From Cervus elaphus (Eukaryota; Chordata; Mammalia; Artiodactyla; Cervidae), in the NCBI RefSeq assembly GCF_910594005.1, contig NC_057816.1, positions 38,865,797 to 38,929,796 of the forward strand: a stretch of DNA of 64,000 nucleotides, in the 5' to 3' direction. Positions 20,520 through 31,093 of this stretch are shown one piece after another. The notes beneath the pieces were generated by a model, which was given only the letters and a program-made list of their open reading frames with translations, made no database searches and had not been told where the DNA came from. Positions within the stretch are counted from its first letter, which is position 1. The number at the start of each line of letters is the position of its first letter. The translations under genes were made by a program, and so were the position numbers.

Positions 20520-20990
20520 GCTAGGAAGTTCTACTAGAAATTACAGGGTGGTGGGTGGTTTTATGACAACCCTCTATGGTAGAGCACTGATCTCCCTTAC
20601 ATCTGTTCTGATATCCTTCCAGTTGCATAAAGTGTCTTCCCAAAGAAAACATCAACTCGATTGTCTGTCTCTCTTCATGTGGGTTATGAATGAAGCCCTT
20701 CGGGGCTAAAGAAAACCTTCCCTGAAGCATTTTCCCTTTTCATCAGGGTTGTCTCAACCCAAGTGTTCCATTGCCGCAGCAGTACAGTAGAGCTGCAGAA
20801 AGTCCTGCAAAAACCACCACAGCCAGCGTTAACCAGCGTTATAAATCTCTCTGGGACATCACCTCCCTACGTTGAGAAAGACAGGCAAAGCTCTCCCCTT
20901 TGTTTGGACTTTGCCTTAATTAGCGATCAGCGGGTCGGGAAAATTCTCCGAAGTAAGTCTTGGCACTGCTCTGGCTTTTGAAGGGTAATG
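20520..20990. other. Repeat-free block, candidate conserved element
   Basis: No repeat signature is visible. CpG dinucleotides are more frequent than nearby (for example gcgatcagcgggtcggg at 20923-20939). Features: a 10-base tandem CCAGCGTTA (20823-20831, 20833-20841) followed by TATAAA (20840-20845), a homeodomain-type TTAATTAGCG (20916-20925), and a splice-donor-like AAGTAAGT at about 20951. The 72-codon plus frame 20763-20981 is not recognised. Could be an enhancer, or an untranslated exon; neither is shown. Confidence 0.3.
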
Positions 20991-21400
20991 GTTTTGGTGG
21001 GGAAGAAATGTTTTTTAAAAAATCTAGATCTCTTAACCATGAACCCAAACCAGTCTAATTAGACTGGCTGAGCACTGAGATGTTCACCAGTGAGACTCAA
21101 GGAACCAACACAGGAGAAACTGATTGTTTTTTTTTTTTTTGCTCTGGGTGCCCTCAGACTGTCATAAATGTATAAATATGTCCATACTCACTCATGCCCA
21201 GGACCCCAGGAACACAGTCGTGCCCTCTTCCTAAACCGACTCTGTAAAGCGCACTGGTGAGTTTTCTTTTGGAGGGAACAGGGTCCCTCTACTGCCCAGT
21301 GCTTCTGCATTTGCCCACACTATTCTTTTTTCCCTTTGCTCACTCTTTCACCAGGAATGTTACAGATTTCCATGGTTTGATTTTTTTAAACATACATCCT
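20991..21400. other. Non-coding DNA with a T-run
   Basis: A T-run lies at about 21127-21140. No gene or family is recognised. Confidence 0.45.
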
Positions 21401-21609
21401 TGTTGTTGTTGAGTTGCTAAGTCATGTCCAACTCTGTATCCCTATGACTGTAGCCTGCCAGCCTCCCTGGTCTGTGGGATTCCCCAGGCAAGAATACTGG
21501 AGCCAGTGGCCATTCCCTTCTCCAGAGGATACTCCCAACCCATAGCTAGAATCCATGTGTCCTGCGTTAGCAGGTGGATTCTTTGCCTCTGAGCCACCAG
21601 GGAAGCCCA
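21401..21609 (-). mobile_element. SINE Bov-tA
   Basis: Reverse copy: gttgttgttgagttgctaag (the body's A/AAC-rich tail), caagaatactggagccagtg, ggattctttgcctctgagcc, accagggaagccc. More diverged than most copies here (gctagaatccatgtgtcctg in the head). Confidence 0.92.
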
Positions 21610-21625
21610 ACTTATAACCTACTCT

Positions 21626-21903
21626 TGTTGTCGTTGCTGTTTAGTTGCTCAGTCTTGTCTGACTCTTTGTGACCCAATGGACTGAGGCACACCAGGCTTC
21701 CCTATCCTTCACCATCTCCTGGCGTTTGCTCTGACTCATGTCCACTGAATCAGTGATGCCATCCAACCATGTCACCTTCTGTCACCAACCCCCTTCTCCT
21801 CCTGCCTTCAGTCTTTCCCAGCATCGGAGTCTTTTCCAGTGAGTCAGTTCTTTGCATCAGGGGCCAAAGTACTGGAGCTTCTGCATCAGTCCTTCCAATG
21901 ACC
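21626..21903 (-). mobile_element. LINE BovB 3' fragment (about 278 bp)
   Basis: Reversed: gtttagttgctcagtcttgt at the 3' terminus, then caggcttccctatccttcac, cagcatcggagtcttttcca, tcagtccttccaatgaccta. Only the 3' tail and last coding part remain. It sits 16 bases from a Bov-tA in the same orientation. Confidence 0.9.
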
Positions 21904-21909
21904 TAGCCA

Positions 21910-22285
21910 AATCCAATTACTCATTCTTACTTCTGTGTCTTTGTTGATGCTGTTCCTTCTGCACTGAAGTCCTTTTTTCTCTAACTAATTCTTTTATCTA
22001 AGCCTTCATAGCTCCTCTACAAAGCTTTTCTATTCTTTTCTCTTTACTCCATCTCTACCATGAGGAAGAAATGCTCATTTTCTCTGTTCCATCCCTTGAC
22101 CGAACGTATACCTCTATCATCCCGCTTGCTATGCAATGAAGTATCTGTATGGATGTCTCCCCCATAGTATTCTGAGCCTCACAAGTAAAGAGAACATGCT
22201 AACTTGTGTTTCTGTCTCCACTTCCTCTCTTCAGTTCCTAGTACATTACAGGACATTCACGAATACTTGAGAATTTCTCGCTAGT
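21910..22285 (+). mobile_element. LINE L2 fragment
   Basis: Forward L2: gatgctgttccttctgcact, cgaacgtatacctctatcat, agtattctgagcctcacaag, gttcctagtacattacagga. These match the 'ctgttccctctgcc' to 'cctagcacagtgcctgg' order. It begins at the edge of the BovB, which may have inserted into it. Confidence 0.6.
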
Positions 22286-22816
22286 GAAAGATCTAATACA
22301 GAGCATCCAAGAAACAAGTAGAGCTACCTCCATAGTTTTTTGGGAATATAAAAAGAGAGAGAAAATACATCCAAAACACAAGACACAACTAATTAACTTT
22401 CAGACCTCAGGACACTCAGAGTAGGAGGTCACAGAAGTGGGGTCTTTCTCAACCATACGTCTTATTGTCTCTGCTATGAGAGATTCAAAGAGCAAATCAC
22501 ATTCCATCTAAACTACGATCATTGCCAGCATGCAGCACGTTATTTGGAATATAAGTGGTCAAAAGCTATTAATCAGTAAATCCATGCAAGAAGCAAGTGC
22601 GCCACTTTCAGAAACGTTATCGTGGCCTGATAATCCCATCCAGGGTCGTATCATACCCTCGTGTGATGCGGGTTATTCTCCACTCTTCCTTTCTTTATTT
22701 ATGTTAATTCTATTAATATGCTGTTATACAGTCAGTATACTCTATTTTATCACATATATAAAAATGTTTCCCTCCACTGCATATCCACTGAAAACAGAGA
22801 TTTATAAGTATGTTAT
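22286..22816. other. Non-coding DNA, nothing recognised
   Basis: No gene or repeat assigned. The 97-codon frame 22530-22823 ends in a hydrophobic run but shows no domain; treated as chance. Confidence 0.5.
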
Positions 22817-22825
22817 ATATTAAAT

Positions 22826-22955
22826 CGGAGAAGGCAATGGCAACCCACTCCAGTACTCTTGCCTGGAAAATCCTATGGGCAGAGGAGCCTGGTGGGCTGC
22901 AGTCCATGGGGTCTCGAAGAGTCAGACATGACTGAGCAACTTCACTTTCACTTAA
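22826..22955 (+). mobile_element. SINE Bov-A2/BovA monomer with 9-bp target-site duplication
   Basis: No tRNA head. It begins directly with the BovA start cggagaaggcaatggcaacc and ends caacttcactttcactt. Flanked by atattaaat at 22817-22825 and 22956-22964. It is short, about one BovA unit, where Bov-A2 is normally a dimer. Confidence 0.92.
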
Positions 22956-22964
22956 ATATTAAAT

Positions 22965-23968
22965 AATAGTTATATGATTACTTGGCTGCCAATCTCACAT
23001 ACTACTGTGAAAGTTTCACGAGAGGGAGAAAATTGTCATTGTGCTGGTAAAAAAACTTCTGTTCCCTAATAACCCAGCATAATTCCAGGGGCAAGGTCAT
23101 CCCCCAGTAAAAGAGGCTGGATCAATAAACAAACATATCAACATTCTTAGATCTGAGCTGTCTGGGTTTCCTCGTATTATGATCATTCGCCAACCTTGTT
23201 TCTGACAGACCTCATGGTGACCCAGGGCAGTTCCATTTTGCTCATTGAAGATGGCACTATCAAATGGAGTTTTCTAAATCCAAAACGAACTTGGCCCTAT
23301 GACTTCTCTAAAGAATCAATCAAAAGATGAAACAGGAGATTGGAACAGAGAGAGGCACAATAAAAGAAATAATCTTGGCACAATTCCTTGCAAATCAACC
23401 TTCTATGCCCTTAGAAGCTGTCCTTAATGTGGCAGCCTGAAATTCACAGCCATTTTTATGGTGACTGTCGGACAGGCTTTTACTGGTATTCACTTGGTTT
23501 CCTCACAGTTTCTGGCACAATCAGTAATAAATATCCAGATTCAGGCTTTACCCAGTCCCCAGGCCTTCTGATGACAGCTGCAGTGATCTTTCTCCCTTCA
23601 AAGTTATACAAAGACCTCAAAAATCTCCCCTAAGTCTCAACTACTATTCTTAAAGTCCATTGAGCATGAGGACCATGGTTGCTTGAGTATTTTAAATAAG
23701 GCTTTATTTCCAATCTCCTTTCAATATCTCAGATCCAGAGGAAAGATTTTTTCAGACTCTTTCTTTTCATTTGTTTTTTCTCCCCTTCCTAATTTCACCT
23801 GTCAAACTGTACCACAAAGTGTTAAATCCAAAAATTTTTCAGGAAACACTCAAATGATAGTTTTTTTTTTTCTTTTTTTTTTCCTGCCCAGGGTTCTCTA
23901 TCTTAGTCCTATTCACCTGCTTTCTACCTTTGGCTATATTTTTATTTTTCTTTGTATTGTAAATAAAT
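22965..23968. other. Non-coding DNA, nothing recognised
   Basis: No gene or assigned repeat. A T-rich tract lies at about 23861-23882. The 68- and 95-codon frames show no domain. Confidence 0.5.
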
Positions 23969-23981
23969 AACAGTAATAAAT

Positions 23982-24200
23982 GGGTTTCCCTGGTGGCTCA
24001 GATGGTAAAGAATCCACTTGCAATGCAGGAGACTTGGGTTTGATCCCTGGGTTGGGAAGATCCCCTGGAGGGGGGCATGGCAACCCACTCCAGTATTCTT
24101 GCCTGGAGGATCCCCATGGACAGAGGAGCCTGGAGGGCTATAGTCCATGGGGTCGTGAAGAGTTGGATACGACTGAGCAAGTAAGCACAGCTCACAGCAC
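23982..24200 (+). mobile_element. SINE Bov-tA with perfect 13-bp target-site duplication
   Basis: Head gggtttccctggtggctcag, gggtttgatccctgggttgg, body cccactccagtattcttgcc, tail ctgagcaagtaagcacagct. Flanked by aacagtaataaat at 23969-23981 and 24201-24213. Long and perfect duplication plus low divergence suggest one of the younger insertions. Confidence 0.96.
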
Positions 24201-24229
24201 AACAGTAATAAATAACATCCCAGAATCAG

Positions 24230-24400
24230 TGTACAGCTCAACATTGGGTAATAATAATACTTTCCATTTATATAGTGCTTTAAGAAAGCTCTTTCACACA
24301 CCTTGTCTGAATCTCAAAGTAACTCCCTAGGATAACTCAGACCTAAAATAGAAAGTCAGTCAATATCATATCATCTAGTCTGAGGAGATGAATGTATTAC
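24230..24400 (-). mobile_element. SINE MIR 3' fragment
   Basis: Reversed MIR tail: tttccatttatatagtgctt, taagaaagctctttcacaca, ctcaaagtaactccctagga. Diverged; weak right edge. Confidence 0.45.
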
Positions 24401-24839
24401 TTTTGACAGAAAAACTGGTTGTACCCTATATTGAGAGTGACTGTGAAATTTTACAAAGTTGCAACAGTTGAAAAAGAGACTAAGAACCAATACAGAGCAA
24501 CATAAAAGATAGCCCTAGTCATTTCTGGAAGAGAAGCACAGCTGGCTCAACAATCACTCTTCCTCTCTCCACTGTTCACATATATTCACCATAAATACAG
24601 ATTCATAGGTGTATGTATTCATTTTATTTTTAAGATCCCTGATATTTAAAGAAAATAACTTTAAAGATAGTGTTTCAAGATTCAGTGTTCAGAGCCTCTG
24701 AAATGCTCAATTAGCTAGTTTTACAATTTAAAAAATTTAGCTAGAAATTACATATTATAATTAAGAGGATTTAAAGTATAGTTTAATAAAACATAACTCT
24801 ACAAAGATTTTAGAATTACAAATGAGGCAGGAATCATAG
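24401..24839. other. Non-coding AT-rich DNA, nothing recognised
   Basis: No gene or family assigned. Confidence 0.45.
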
Positions 24840-24950
24840 AGATAGGATTTGTACGTAAGGATACAGAAGTTAAGAATGATTTCCAAGGCCACAGAGCTGG
24901 CAAGTGGAAGGCTCAGACCTAAAAACCATCAATTCTGATCATAGTGCAAC
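24840..24950 (-). mobile_element. SINE MIR fragment
   Basis: Reversed core: gatttccaaggccacagagc, tggcaagtggaaggctcaga, matching the family's 'caaggtcacacagctagtaagtggcagagc'. Confidence 0.6.
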
Positions 24951-25159
24951 ATTTTTTTCCACCACCTCCAAGAAGGTATAGTACACTATTATAAGAGGCG
25001 CTCAATAACATTTTTGACACTAATTTATGAGTTCAGTCTCTTTTCTCTAGCTGTTATGATGGTACTGAACTGAGAAAAAAAGTTACACTTCACAGATAGA
25101 TTCTAACAATTTTATACACAGAATATTTTAAAAGTTAGTTTCATTAATCTACAAAAATG

Positions 25160-25790
25160 TTCTAACCTGAAGAGGTCTAAAAATGCCATCTTGAAGGAGT
25201 GTATAAAACTTACAAATAATAAGAAAGTTCCTCCATGATTTGCCAGGAATATCGTTGCCACCACATGGGGGTGTAGTGTTCTTAAAATACACTTTGCAGG
25301 AATTCTGAGCAGCTCAGATGAGCAAGCCTGGGAAGTAGCGGGGAGAGATGAATTTTACTGGCAAAGACAAAGCAGTCTGTCTTATCTGCACTGAACACGA
25401 GGCTGGGGGAGGGGGATAGGAGTGAAGTTCCAATTCATACTGAAAGTGTCTCCAATATGAAATTACCTTCATAATATTAATATGCCTAAATTGTCCAATC
25501 TCAAAAAATATTTCGCACTCTGTTTGAGGTACCCCTGGTAGGGGAGCAATTCCACTAAAAACAGCCATATTAGTCTGGGCCATGCTCTATTCTCCAGTCC
25601 AAAAGGTGATTAGAAAACTGCTTAATTAAGCAACAGTTGCTTTTATTGCTGGAATTACTATGAGGTAATTGACAGGGATAGAAGCTGTGTCCCCAAGCTG
25701 AAAGCAAATCATGGAAGCCAAGGTCAATTATCTTATATTAATGCCCACAGAGAAAGGAGTTTTGTGATCATCATAAGACATAACATAATT
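25160..25790. other. Repeat-free block, candidate conserved element
   Basis: No repeat signature is visible over about 630 bases. Contains a GATA-type site (cttatctgcac at about 25381), a CArG-like ccatattagt (25565-25574), and two overlapping palindromes: GCTTAATTAAGC (25620-25631) and GCAACAGTTGC (25630-25640, whose centre CAACAGTTG is a Myb- or E-box-like core). aggtaattgac (about 25662) is homeodomain-type. Looks like developmental regulatory DNA, but this rests on motif reading only. Confidence 0.3.
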
Positions 25791-26119
25791 CTTAAAGTTT
25801 TCAATGGACAAACCTTTTAAACTACATTATAGTGATCACGGATAGAACATAGTTCAATTAAAGACCACCACACTGAACACCAATAAAGATCAGAAAAGTT
25901 TCTAACTGTAGACAAATTTGATCATAAGAATACACCAAAAGAATTTCCCATACAGATCATCACATCGGTATATGCGGGTTTTCGGCTTCTGCATCTGTAG
26001 AAGGCACATCTATAAATGACTGATCAGTGTGAACAGTTACTTCTTAAATTTATGTTGGTCATTTTTGGTGAGTCATTGACTCTTTCCATCACTTACATAT
26101 AATCTGATGTTTTGGGATG
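25791..26119. other. Non-coding DNA, nothing recognised
   Basis: No gene or repeat assigned. Confidence 0.45.
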
Positions 26120-26240
26120 GAGGGGCAGTTTAGTTCTAGTAGAAAAAGCATGAGTTTTGTAATCAAGCAGACTGAAGTCTGAATTCTAGAAATTTCAAGT
26201 TTACAATGCACTAATTGTATAACTTATCTATATAACATAA
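26120..26240 (+). mobile_element. SINE MIR fragment
   Basis: Forward MIR head: gaaaaagcatgagttttgta, atcaagcagactgaagtctg, aattctag, with later blocks decayed. Confidence 0.5.
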
Positions 26241-26335
26241 CTATATCTATGGGTTTCACAAAGGCAATAAAAGGCAATTCATAAGGGATTTTGAAGGTAA
26301 TTTAATGAAGGGAGGTATGGGCAGGATTAAGGGAA

Positions 26336-26541
26336 GCTACGGGTGGCTCAGTGGTAAAGAATCTGCCTGCAGTGCTCATGAGGCTCCAATTCCTGAGTCA
26401 GGAAGATCCCCTAGAGAAGGAAATGGCAACCCACTCCAGTATGCTGGCCTAGAAAATCTCATGGACAGAGAAGTCTGGCAGGCTACAGTCCATGGGGTCA
26501 AAAAAGAGTCAGACAAGACTTAGGGACTAAACAACAACAGA
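26336..26541 (+). mobile_element. SINE Bov-tA
   Basis: Head gctacgggtggctcagtggt with the normal gggcttccct start mutated or lost. A diverged B-box area (gctccaattcctgagtcagg), body cccactccagtatgctggcc, tail actaaacaacaacagaaac. No clear duplication. Confidence 0.9.
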
Positions 26542-27149
26542 AACAGGGGAAAGCACAAGGAATACTGAGGCGCTCAGGACTCCAGGTACGGAGCGAGAAG
26601 GCTCAACGTCCCCCAGGGCTTTGGGCAAGGTGGAAAATAGAGAACCCAAGTCTGATGCGAGCTGGGACCTTCACAGAAGTCTTTGTTGCCGGGCAAGAGC
26701 TACAGTCGTGCAGTCATGCAGACTGACCAACCGCAATAGTCCTAAAGCAGGAAATAAATTCCCTAGTCCTTTTTCTTCTCTGACTTTCTTATCTCTTGCA
26801 GAGGCCACCCTTTGTCTAAATTCAACCAGAAACTAGCCAGCAAGGAAGCCCTAAGTGGATCAGACAATAGCAGTCAGCCCCTGGGGCACTGAAAAGAGCA
26901 GAGATCAGATCATTGTTCACTGTTTTGGGGCTGGAAGGATGCAAAGAGGAAAGCAGCTTCCTCTCTGAGTCTTTTACCCTCCTTTATAAAGGAATGGAAC
27001 GAACCCTTGCCCAGTAAAATTGCAAAGACTGGGTGAAATATACATAAGGAATGTAACACCATGTACATCACACAGCAGATGATCAGTGAATAGAAACGAG
27101 GTCTTATTTTTAACAGTAACTAATCACTGTTAAGGGAAATGTATATTCC
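26542..27149. other. Non-coding DNA, nothing recognised
   Basis: The 71-codon frame 26621-26836 lies here but has no recognisable domain. A weak MIR-like tail (cacagcagatgatcagtgaa) is seen near 27068-27090. Confidence 0.45.
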
Positions 27150-27290
27150 TTTTTAACTTTCTATTTTGTATTGGAGTATAGCCAGTTATCAATGTAGTAA
27201 TGATTTTAGGTGAACAGCAAAGGGACCCAGCCATACATATACATGTATCCATTCTCCCCCAAACTCCTCTCCAATCCAGGCTAGGCACAC
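27150..27290 (-). mobile_element. Artiodactyl L1 3' tail
   Basis: Reversed: gtattggagtatagccagtt, gtgaacagcaaagggaccca, gccatacatatacatgtatc, cattctcccccaaactcct. It is the same tail subtype as the plus-strand copy at 5.9 kb. 5'-truncated. Confidence 0.8.
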
Positions 27291-27480
27291 CCAATTTTAT
27301 ATTTTATTTTATGTTTAATTGGAGGATAATTGCTTTATAATGCTGTGTTGGCTTCTGCCATACAACATCATCAATCAGCCATAAGCATACATATGTCCCC
27401 TCCCTAGAAACTCCATCCAACCCCCACCCTATCCCCCACATCTAGGTTGTCACAGAGCACAGGGTGGAACTCCCTGGAAT
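27291..27480 (-). mobile_element. Second artiodactyl L1 3' tail
   Basis: Reversed: tttatgtttaattggaggat, aattgctttataatgctgtg, catacaacatcatcaatcag, ggttgtcacagagcacaggg. It is the other tail subtype (as at 16.2 kb), placed end-to-end with the first, so two separate L1 insertions in the same orientation. Confidence 0.8.
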
Positions 27481-27614
27481 CTTCATTAAGATCCAAGAAC
27501 CACCCAACAAGGTTACCCTTGAAGAAGCTGTTTTCCTTCTTTTTCACAGAAAATTGTCTGTTTTCGTCTTTGTAAAATAGAGAGACCACAAACAAAGAGA
27601 TGAAAGCATTGGAA
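27481..27614. other. Short unassigned gap
   Basis: Unassigned DNA between the L1 tails and BovB; nothing recognised. Confidence 0.4.
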
Positions 27615-29055
27615 AAATCAATTCCCTAGCTGAGCTATTTCAAGTCCTAAAAGATGATGCTGTGAAAGTGCTGCACTCAATATTCCAGCAAATTTGGAAA
27701 ACTCAGCAGTGGCCACAGGACTGGAAAAGGTCAGTTTTCATTCCAATCCCAAAGAAAGGCAATGCCTAAGAATGCTCAAACAACTGCCCAATTGCACTCA
27801 TCTCACATGCTACCAAATAATGCTCAAAATTCTCCAAGCCAGGCTTCAACAGTATGTGAACCATGAACTTCCATATGTTCAAGCTGGATTTATAAAAGGC
27901 AGAGGAACAAGAGATCAAACTACCAACATCTGTTGGATCATAGAAAAAGCAAAAGAATTCCAGAAAAACATCTACTTCTGTTTTATTGACTATGCCAAAC
28001 CCATTGACTGTGTGGATCACAACAAACTGTGGAAAATTCTTCAAGAGATGGGAATACCAGACCACCTAACCTGCCCTCTGAGAAATCTGTATGCAGGTCA
28101 AGAAGCACCAGATAGAACCAGCCATGGAACAACGGACTGGTTCCAAATTGGGAAAGTAGTATGTCAAGACTGTATATCGTCACCCTGCTTATTTAACTTA
28201 TATGTAGAGTACATCATGCGAAATGCTGGGCTGGATGAAGCACAAGCTGGAATCAAGATTGCTGGGAGAAACATCCATAACCTCAGATATGCAAATAATA
28301 CCACCCTTATGCCAGAAAGCAAAGAGGAACTGAAGAGCCTCTTGATGAAAGAGGAGAGTGAAAAAGCTGGCTTAAAATTCAACATTCAAAAAAGTAAAAG
28401 CATGGCATCTGGTCCCATTATTTCATGGCAAATAGATGGGGAAACAATGACAGACCTTATTTTCTTGGGCTCCAAAATCATTGCAGATGGTGACTGCAGT
28501 CATGAAATTAAAAGACGCTTGCTCCTTGGAAGAAAAGCTATGACAAAGCTAGACAGCATATTAAAAGCAGAGACATTTTTTGCCAACAAAGGTCCATCTA
28601 GTCAAAGCTATGGTTTTTCCAGTAATCATGTATGGATGTGAGAGTTGGACTATAAAGAAAGCTGAGTGCTGAAAAATTGATGGTTTTGAACCGTGGAGTT
28701 GGAGAAGACTCTTGAGAGTCCCTTGGACTGCAAGGAGATCAAACCAGTCCATCCTAAAGGAGATCAGTCCTGAAAATTCATTGATTGGAAGGACTGATGC
28801 TGAAGCTAAAACTCCAATACTTTGACCTCCTGATGTGAAGAACTGACTCATTGGAGAAGACCCTGATGCTAGTAAAGATTGAAGGCAGGAGTAGAAGGGG
28901 ACAACTCCTTCTGAGATGGTTGGATGGTGTCACTGACCCAATGAACATGAGTTTGAGCAAGCTCTGGAATTGGTGATGGACAGGGAAGCCTGGCATGCTG
29001 CAGTCCCTTGGGTCACAGAGTCAGACACGACTGAGCAACTGAACTGAACTGAATG
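27615..29055 (+). mobile_element. LINE BovB, 5'-truncated 1.44-kb copy
   Basis: Begins near aattccctagctgagctatt in the fingers region, runs through palm and C-terminal parts, and ends with the 3' terminus ctgagcaactgaactgaact. It lacks the endonuclease. It carries several frame breaks after 28560 (agacattttttgccaac, where the family has agacattactttgccaac) and a stop at gctgagtgctga. Confidence 0.95.
27694..28641 (+). pseudogene. BovB reverse transcriptase pseudogene, 315-codon frame
   Basis: The longest open frame in the window. Motif A reads FIDYAKPID with its catalytic Asp at residue 99. Motif B is damaged: CQDCISSPCLFNLY at 158-170 has Asp where the family has Gly after Gln. The catalytic YADD box reads YANN (residues 199-202), so both metal-binding aspartates are Asn. 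The first 40 residues are out of the family frame. The frame ends after an indel near 28560-28580. Enzymatically dead by these changes. Confidence 0.9.
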
Positions 29056-29124
29056 TTGTCAATCACATGCTTACTACAGCTTTGATATGTGAATACTGAA
29101 AAAACAGTTAGTTGTATATTTCTG

Positions 29125-29310
29125 GGGCTTCCCAGGTGGCGCTAGTGATAAAGAACCCACCTCCAATGCAGGAGAGGTGAGAGTTAGATCTCTGGTCCAG
29201 GAAGATCCCCTGGAGGAGGACATGGTAACCCACTCCAGTATTCTTGCAGGGAGAATTCCATGGACAGAGGACCCTGGCGGGCTATGGTCCATATGGTCAC
29301 AATGGCTCCA
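29125..29310 (+). mobile_element. SINE Bov-tA, 3' end decayed
   Basis: Head gggcttcccaggtggcgcta, with tccaatgcaggagaggtgag, body cccactccagtattcttgca, and ggaccctggcgggctatggt. The end is irregular (catatggtcacaatggctcc), without the usual gactgagcaac. Confidence 0.9.
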
Positions 29311-29619
29311 AAAGAAAGCAAAAGCTTGCCTTTTTGAGGATATGTATATAACTTTAGGCTTTGCATCCATAATTATTAATACACATCAAAGGCACTGGGG
29401 TTAGGTAGATGCATTTGCTCTTGTGGAACACCCATGTTGCATAGGTCCCCCTCAATCATCCCCTGCTCTCCAGGTATTCTCCATCACACCTCCAAGTTTT
29501 ATTGTCTCAAAGGCATATGGCTATCTGAAGCCTTGTTTGTTGATTTATTTTATATATATATATTGCTTATCTCCTCTAGGTGAGAGGGAAAACTAGACCA
29601 TCTTCTTCTTTATGCCTTT
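29311..29619. other. Non-coding DNA with short (TA)n
   Basis: A (TA) run lies at about 29551-29562. Nothing else recognised. Confidence 0.45.
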
Positions 29620-29817
29620 TTGTTTAGTCTCTAAGTTGTATCCAACTCTTTTGTGACCCGTGGGACTGTAACCCACCAGGCTTCTCTGTCGATGGAACTC
29701 TTCCAGCGAGAATATTGGAGTAGGTTGCCATTTCCTTTTCCAAGAGATCTTCCTGACCCAGAGATTATACCAAGCCTCCTGTATTGGAAGGCAGAATCTT
29801 TACCATTAGCGCCACCT
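29620..29817 (-). mobile_element. SINE Bov-tA
   Basis: Reverse copy: gtttagtctctaagttgtat, gagaatattggagtaggttg, ctttaccattagcgccacct. Clearly diverged in the head (agattataccaagcctcctg). Confidence 0.9.
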
Positions 29818-30435
29818 GTCGAGTAATACCTAGAACAGAGCCTGACAGTGGCTCATACATATACAGCAAAGCCTGCACATAAACACGACTGATAAGGAAA
29901 TTAGATTATGTGATGAACTCAAACCACTTTGAAACAAGCACACAATTTTCATAGCAATTATGATTGCTGTTTTCATTGTTATTGCTACTATTAAGAATAA
30001 TGACAAAATGGTACACCCACAGTAAATATTATGATGATGACAGATATTATTTTCCAGTGACTGGGTCTTTTTCATACACGCCTGTACTTAGGGCAAGACT
30101 GCCAGTCTTTGTATTCAGCCTGTGACTACTGCCAACTTTATGTTTACAGTGACATTGCCAGCCAGATTTTGTAGCTTGGAATGGCATCTCGCAAACTGTA
30201 GTGGCAATAATGGCCTAGAGTCCAGGAAAAGTGTCACACACATGCTGAATTTCAAGTGCTAAGCAAATAATAAAAGGGAAGTGTACATACTTCTATGGCT
30301 GGGAAGCTAAAGTAGAGATGCTTTTCCCAATCCTTCTACTATATACAACTAGAAACCCTGGGCTTTATACATAGAACAATAGAACATACATAAGACTAAA
30401 AGGTAAAAAAAAAAAAAAAAGTTTGGGGGGAAAAA
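29818..30435. other. Non-coding DNA ending in a 17-base A-run
   Basis: No gene. The first bases (acctagaacagagcctgaca) are MIR/L2-tail-like. An A-run lies at about 30403-30420, just before the L1 5' region. Confidence 0.45.
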
Positions 30436-30481
30436 AGACCAGACAGGGGCCTAGGGACTCAAGGAACACCATGGTAGTAAG

Positions 30482-30620
30482 TTCCCTGTGTCAGGAAGAA
30501 CCCCTGGAGAAGGGAACAGCTACCCACTCCAGTATTCTTGCCTGGAGAATTTCATGGACAGAGGAGCCTGGTCCATGGGGTCACAGAGAGTCAGACACAA
30601 CTGAGCAACTAACACACAGA
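30482..30620 (+). mobile_element. SINE Bov-tA, 5'-truncated, inside L1
   Basis: Only the head's end (tgtcaggaagaacccctgga) and the body are present (cccactccagtattcttgcc, agtcagacacaactgagcaa). It interrupts the L1 5'UTR. A 13-base deletion in the body joins gagcctggt to ccatgggg. Confidence 0.88.
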
Positions 30621-30845
30621 CACATTCCAGAGTTGCAGATGAAGAAGCTGGAAATCCAAAGGCTCTAAAAAAATCCCATCCTCTCCAGCCAAAGGACCAG
30701 GAAAGGGGCAGCCTAGAAAGACAGAAATACTTAGATTATAATTCCTCTCCTCCTGCCAACCACCACACACACAAACTACAGTCCTAACCCCATGCACATC
30801 AGCAAGGCAATGCTGGGAACCTAGACTTCCCTTATCAGTCTATAA

Positions 30846-31093
30846 GGTGGCCAATACTGTGGCCACCTGATGTGAAGAAAGGACTCATTGGAAAAGACCC
30901 TGGTGCTGGAAAAGACTGAAGACAGGAGGAGAAGGGGATGACAGCGGAAGAGACAGTTGGATGGCATCACCAACTCAATGGACATGAGTTTGAGCAAACT
31001 TTAGGAGATGGTGATGGACAGGGAGGCCTGGCGTGTTGCAGTCCATGGGGCCGCAAGAGTCAGACACAACTGAGCAACTGAACTGAACTGAAC
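30846..31093 (+). mobile_element. BovB 3' end (248 bp) inside L1, with target-site duplication
   Basis: From ggccaatactgtggccacct to gcaactgaactgaactgaac. Flanks tatcagtctataa (30833-30845) and tatcagcctataa (31094-31106) match at 12 of 13 bases. It splits the L1 5'UTR. Confidence 0.95.

Noticed and set aside
24020..24050. tRNA-like B box (gtttgatccctgg) in the SINE heads
   Set aside because: The heads are tRNA-Glu-derived SINE promoters. The acceptor stem and cloverleaf are not intact, so no functional tRNA gene is called.
25565..25574. CArG box for SRF (ccatattagt)
   Set aside because: The last base departs from the CC(A/T)6GG consensus and one inner base is G; noted only as CArG-like.
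27766..28851. Several minus-strand frames of 66-99 codons
   Set aside because: They are antisense shadows of the BovB reverse transcriptase on the plus strand.
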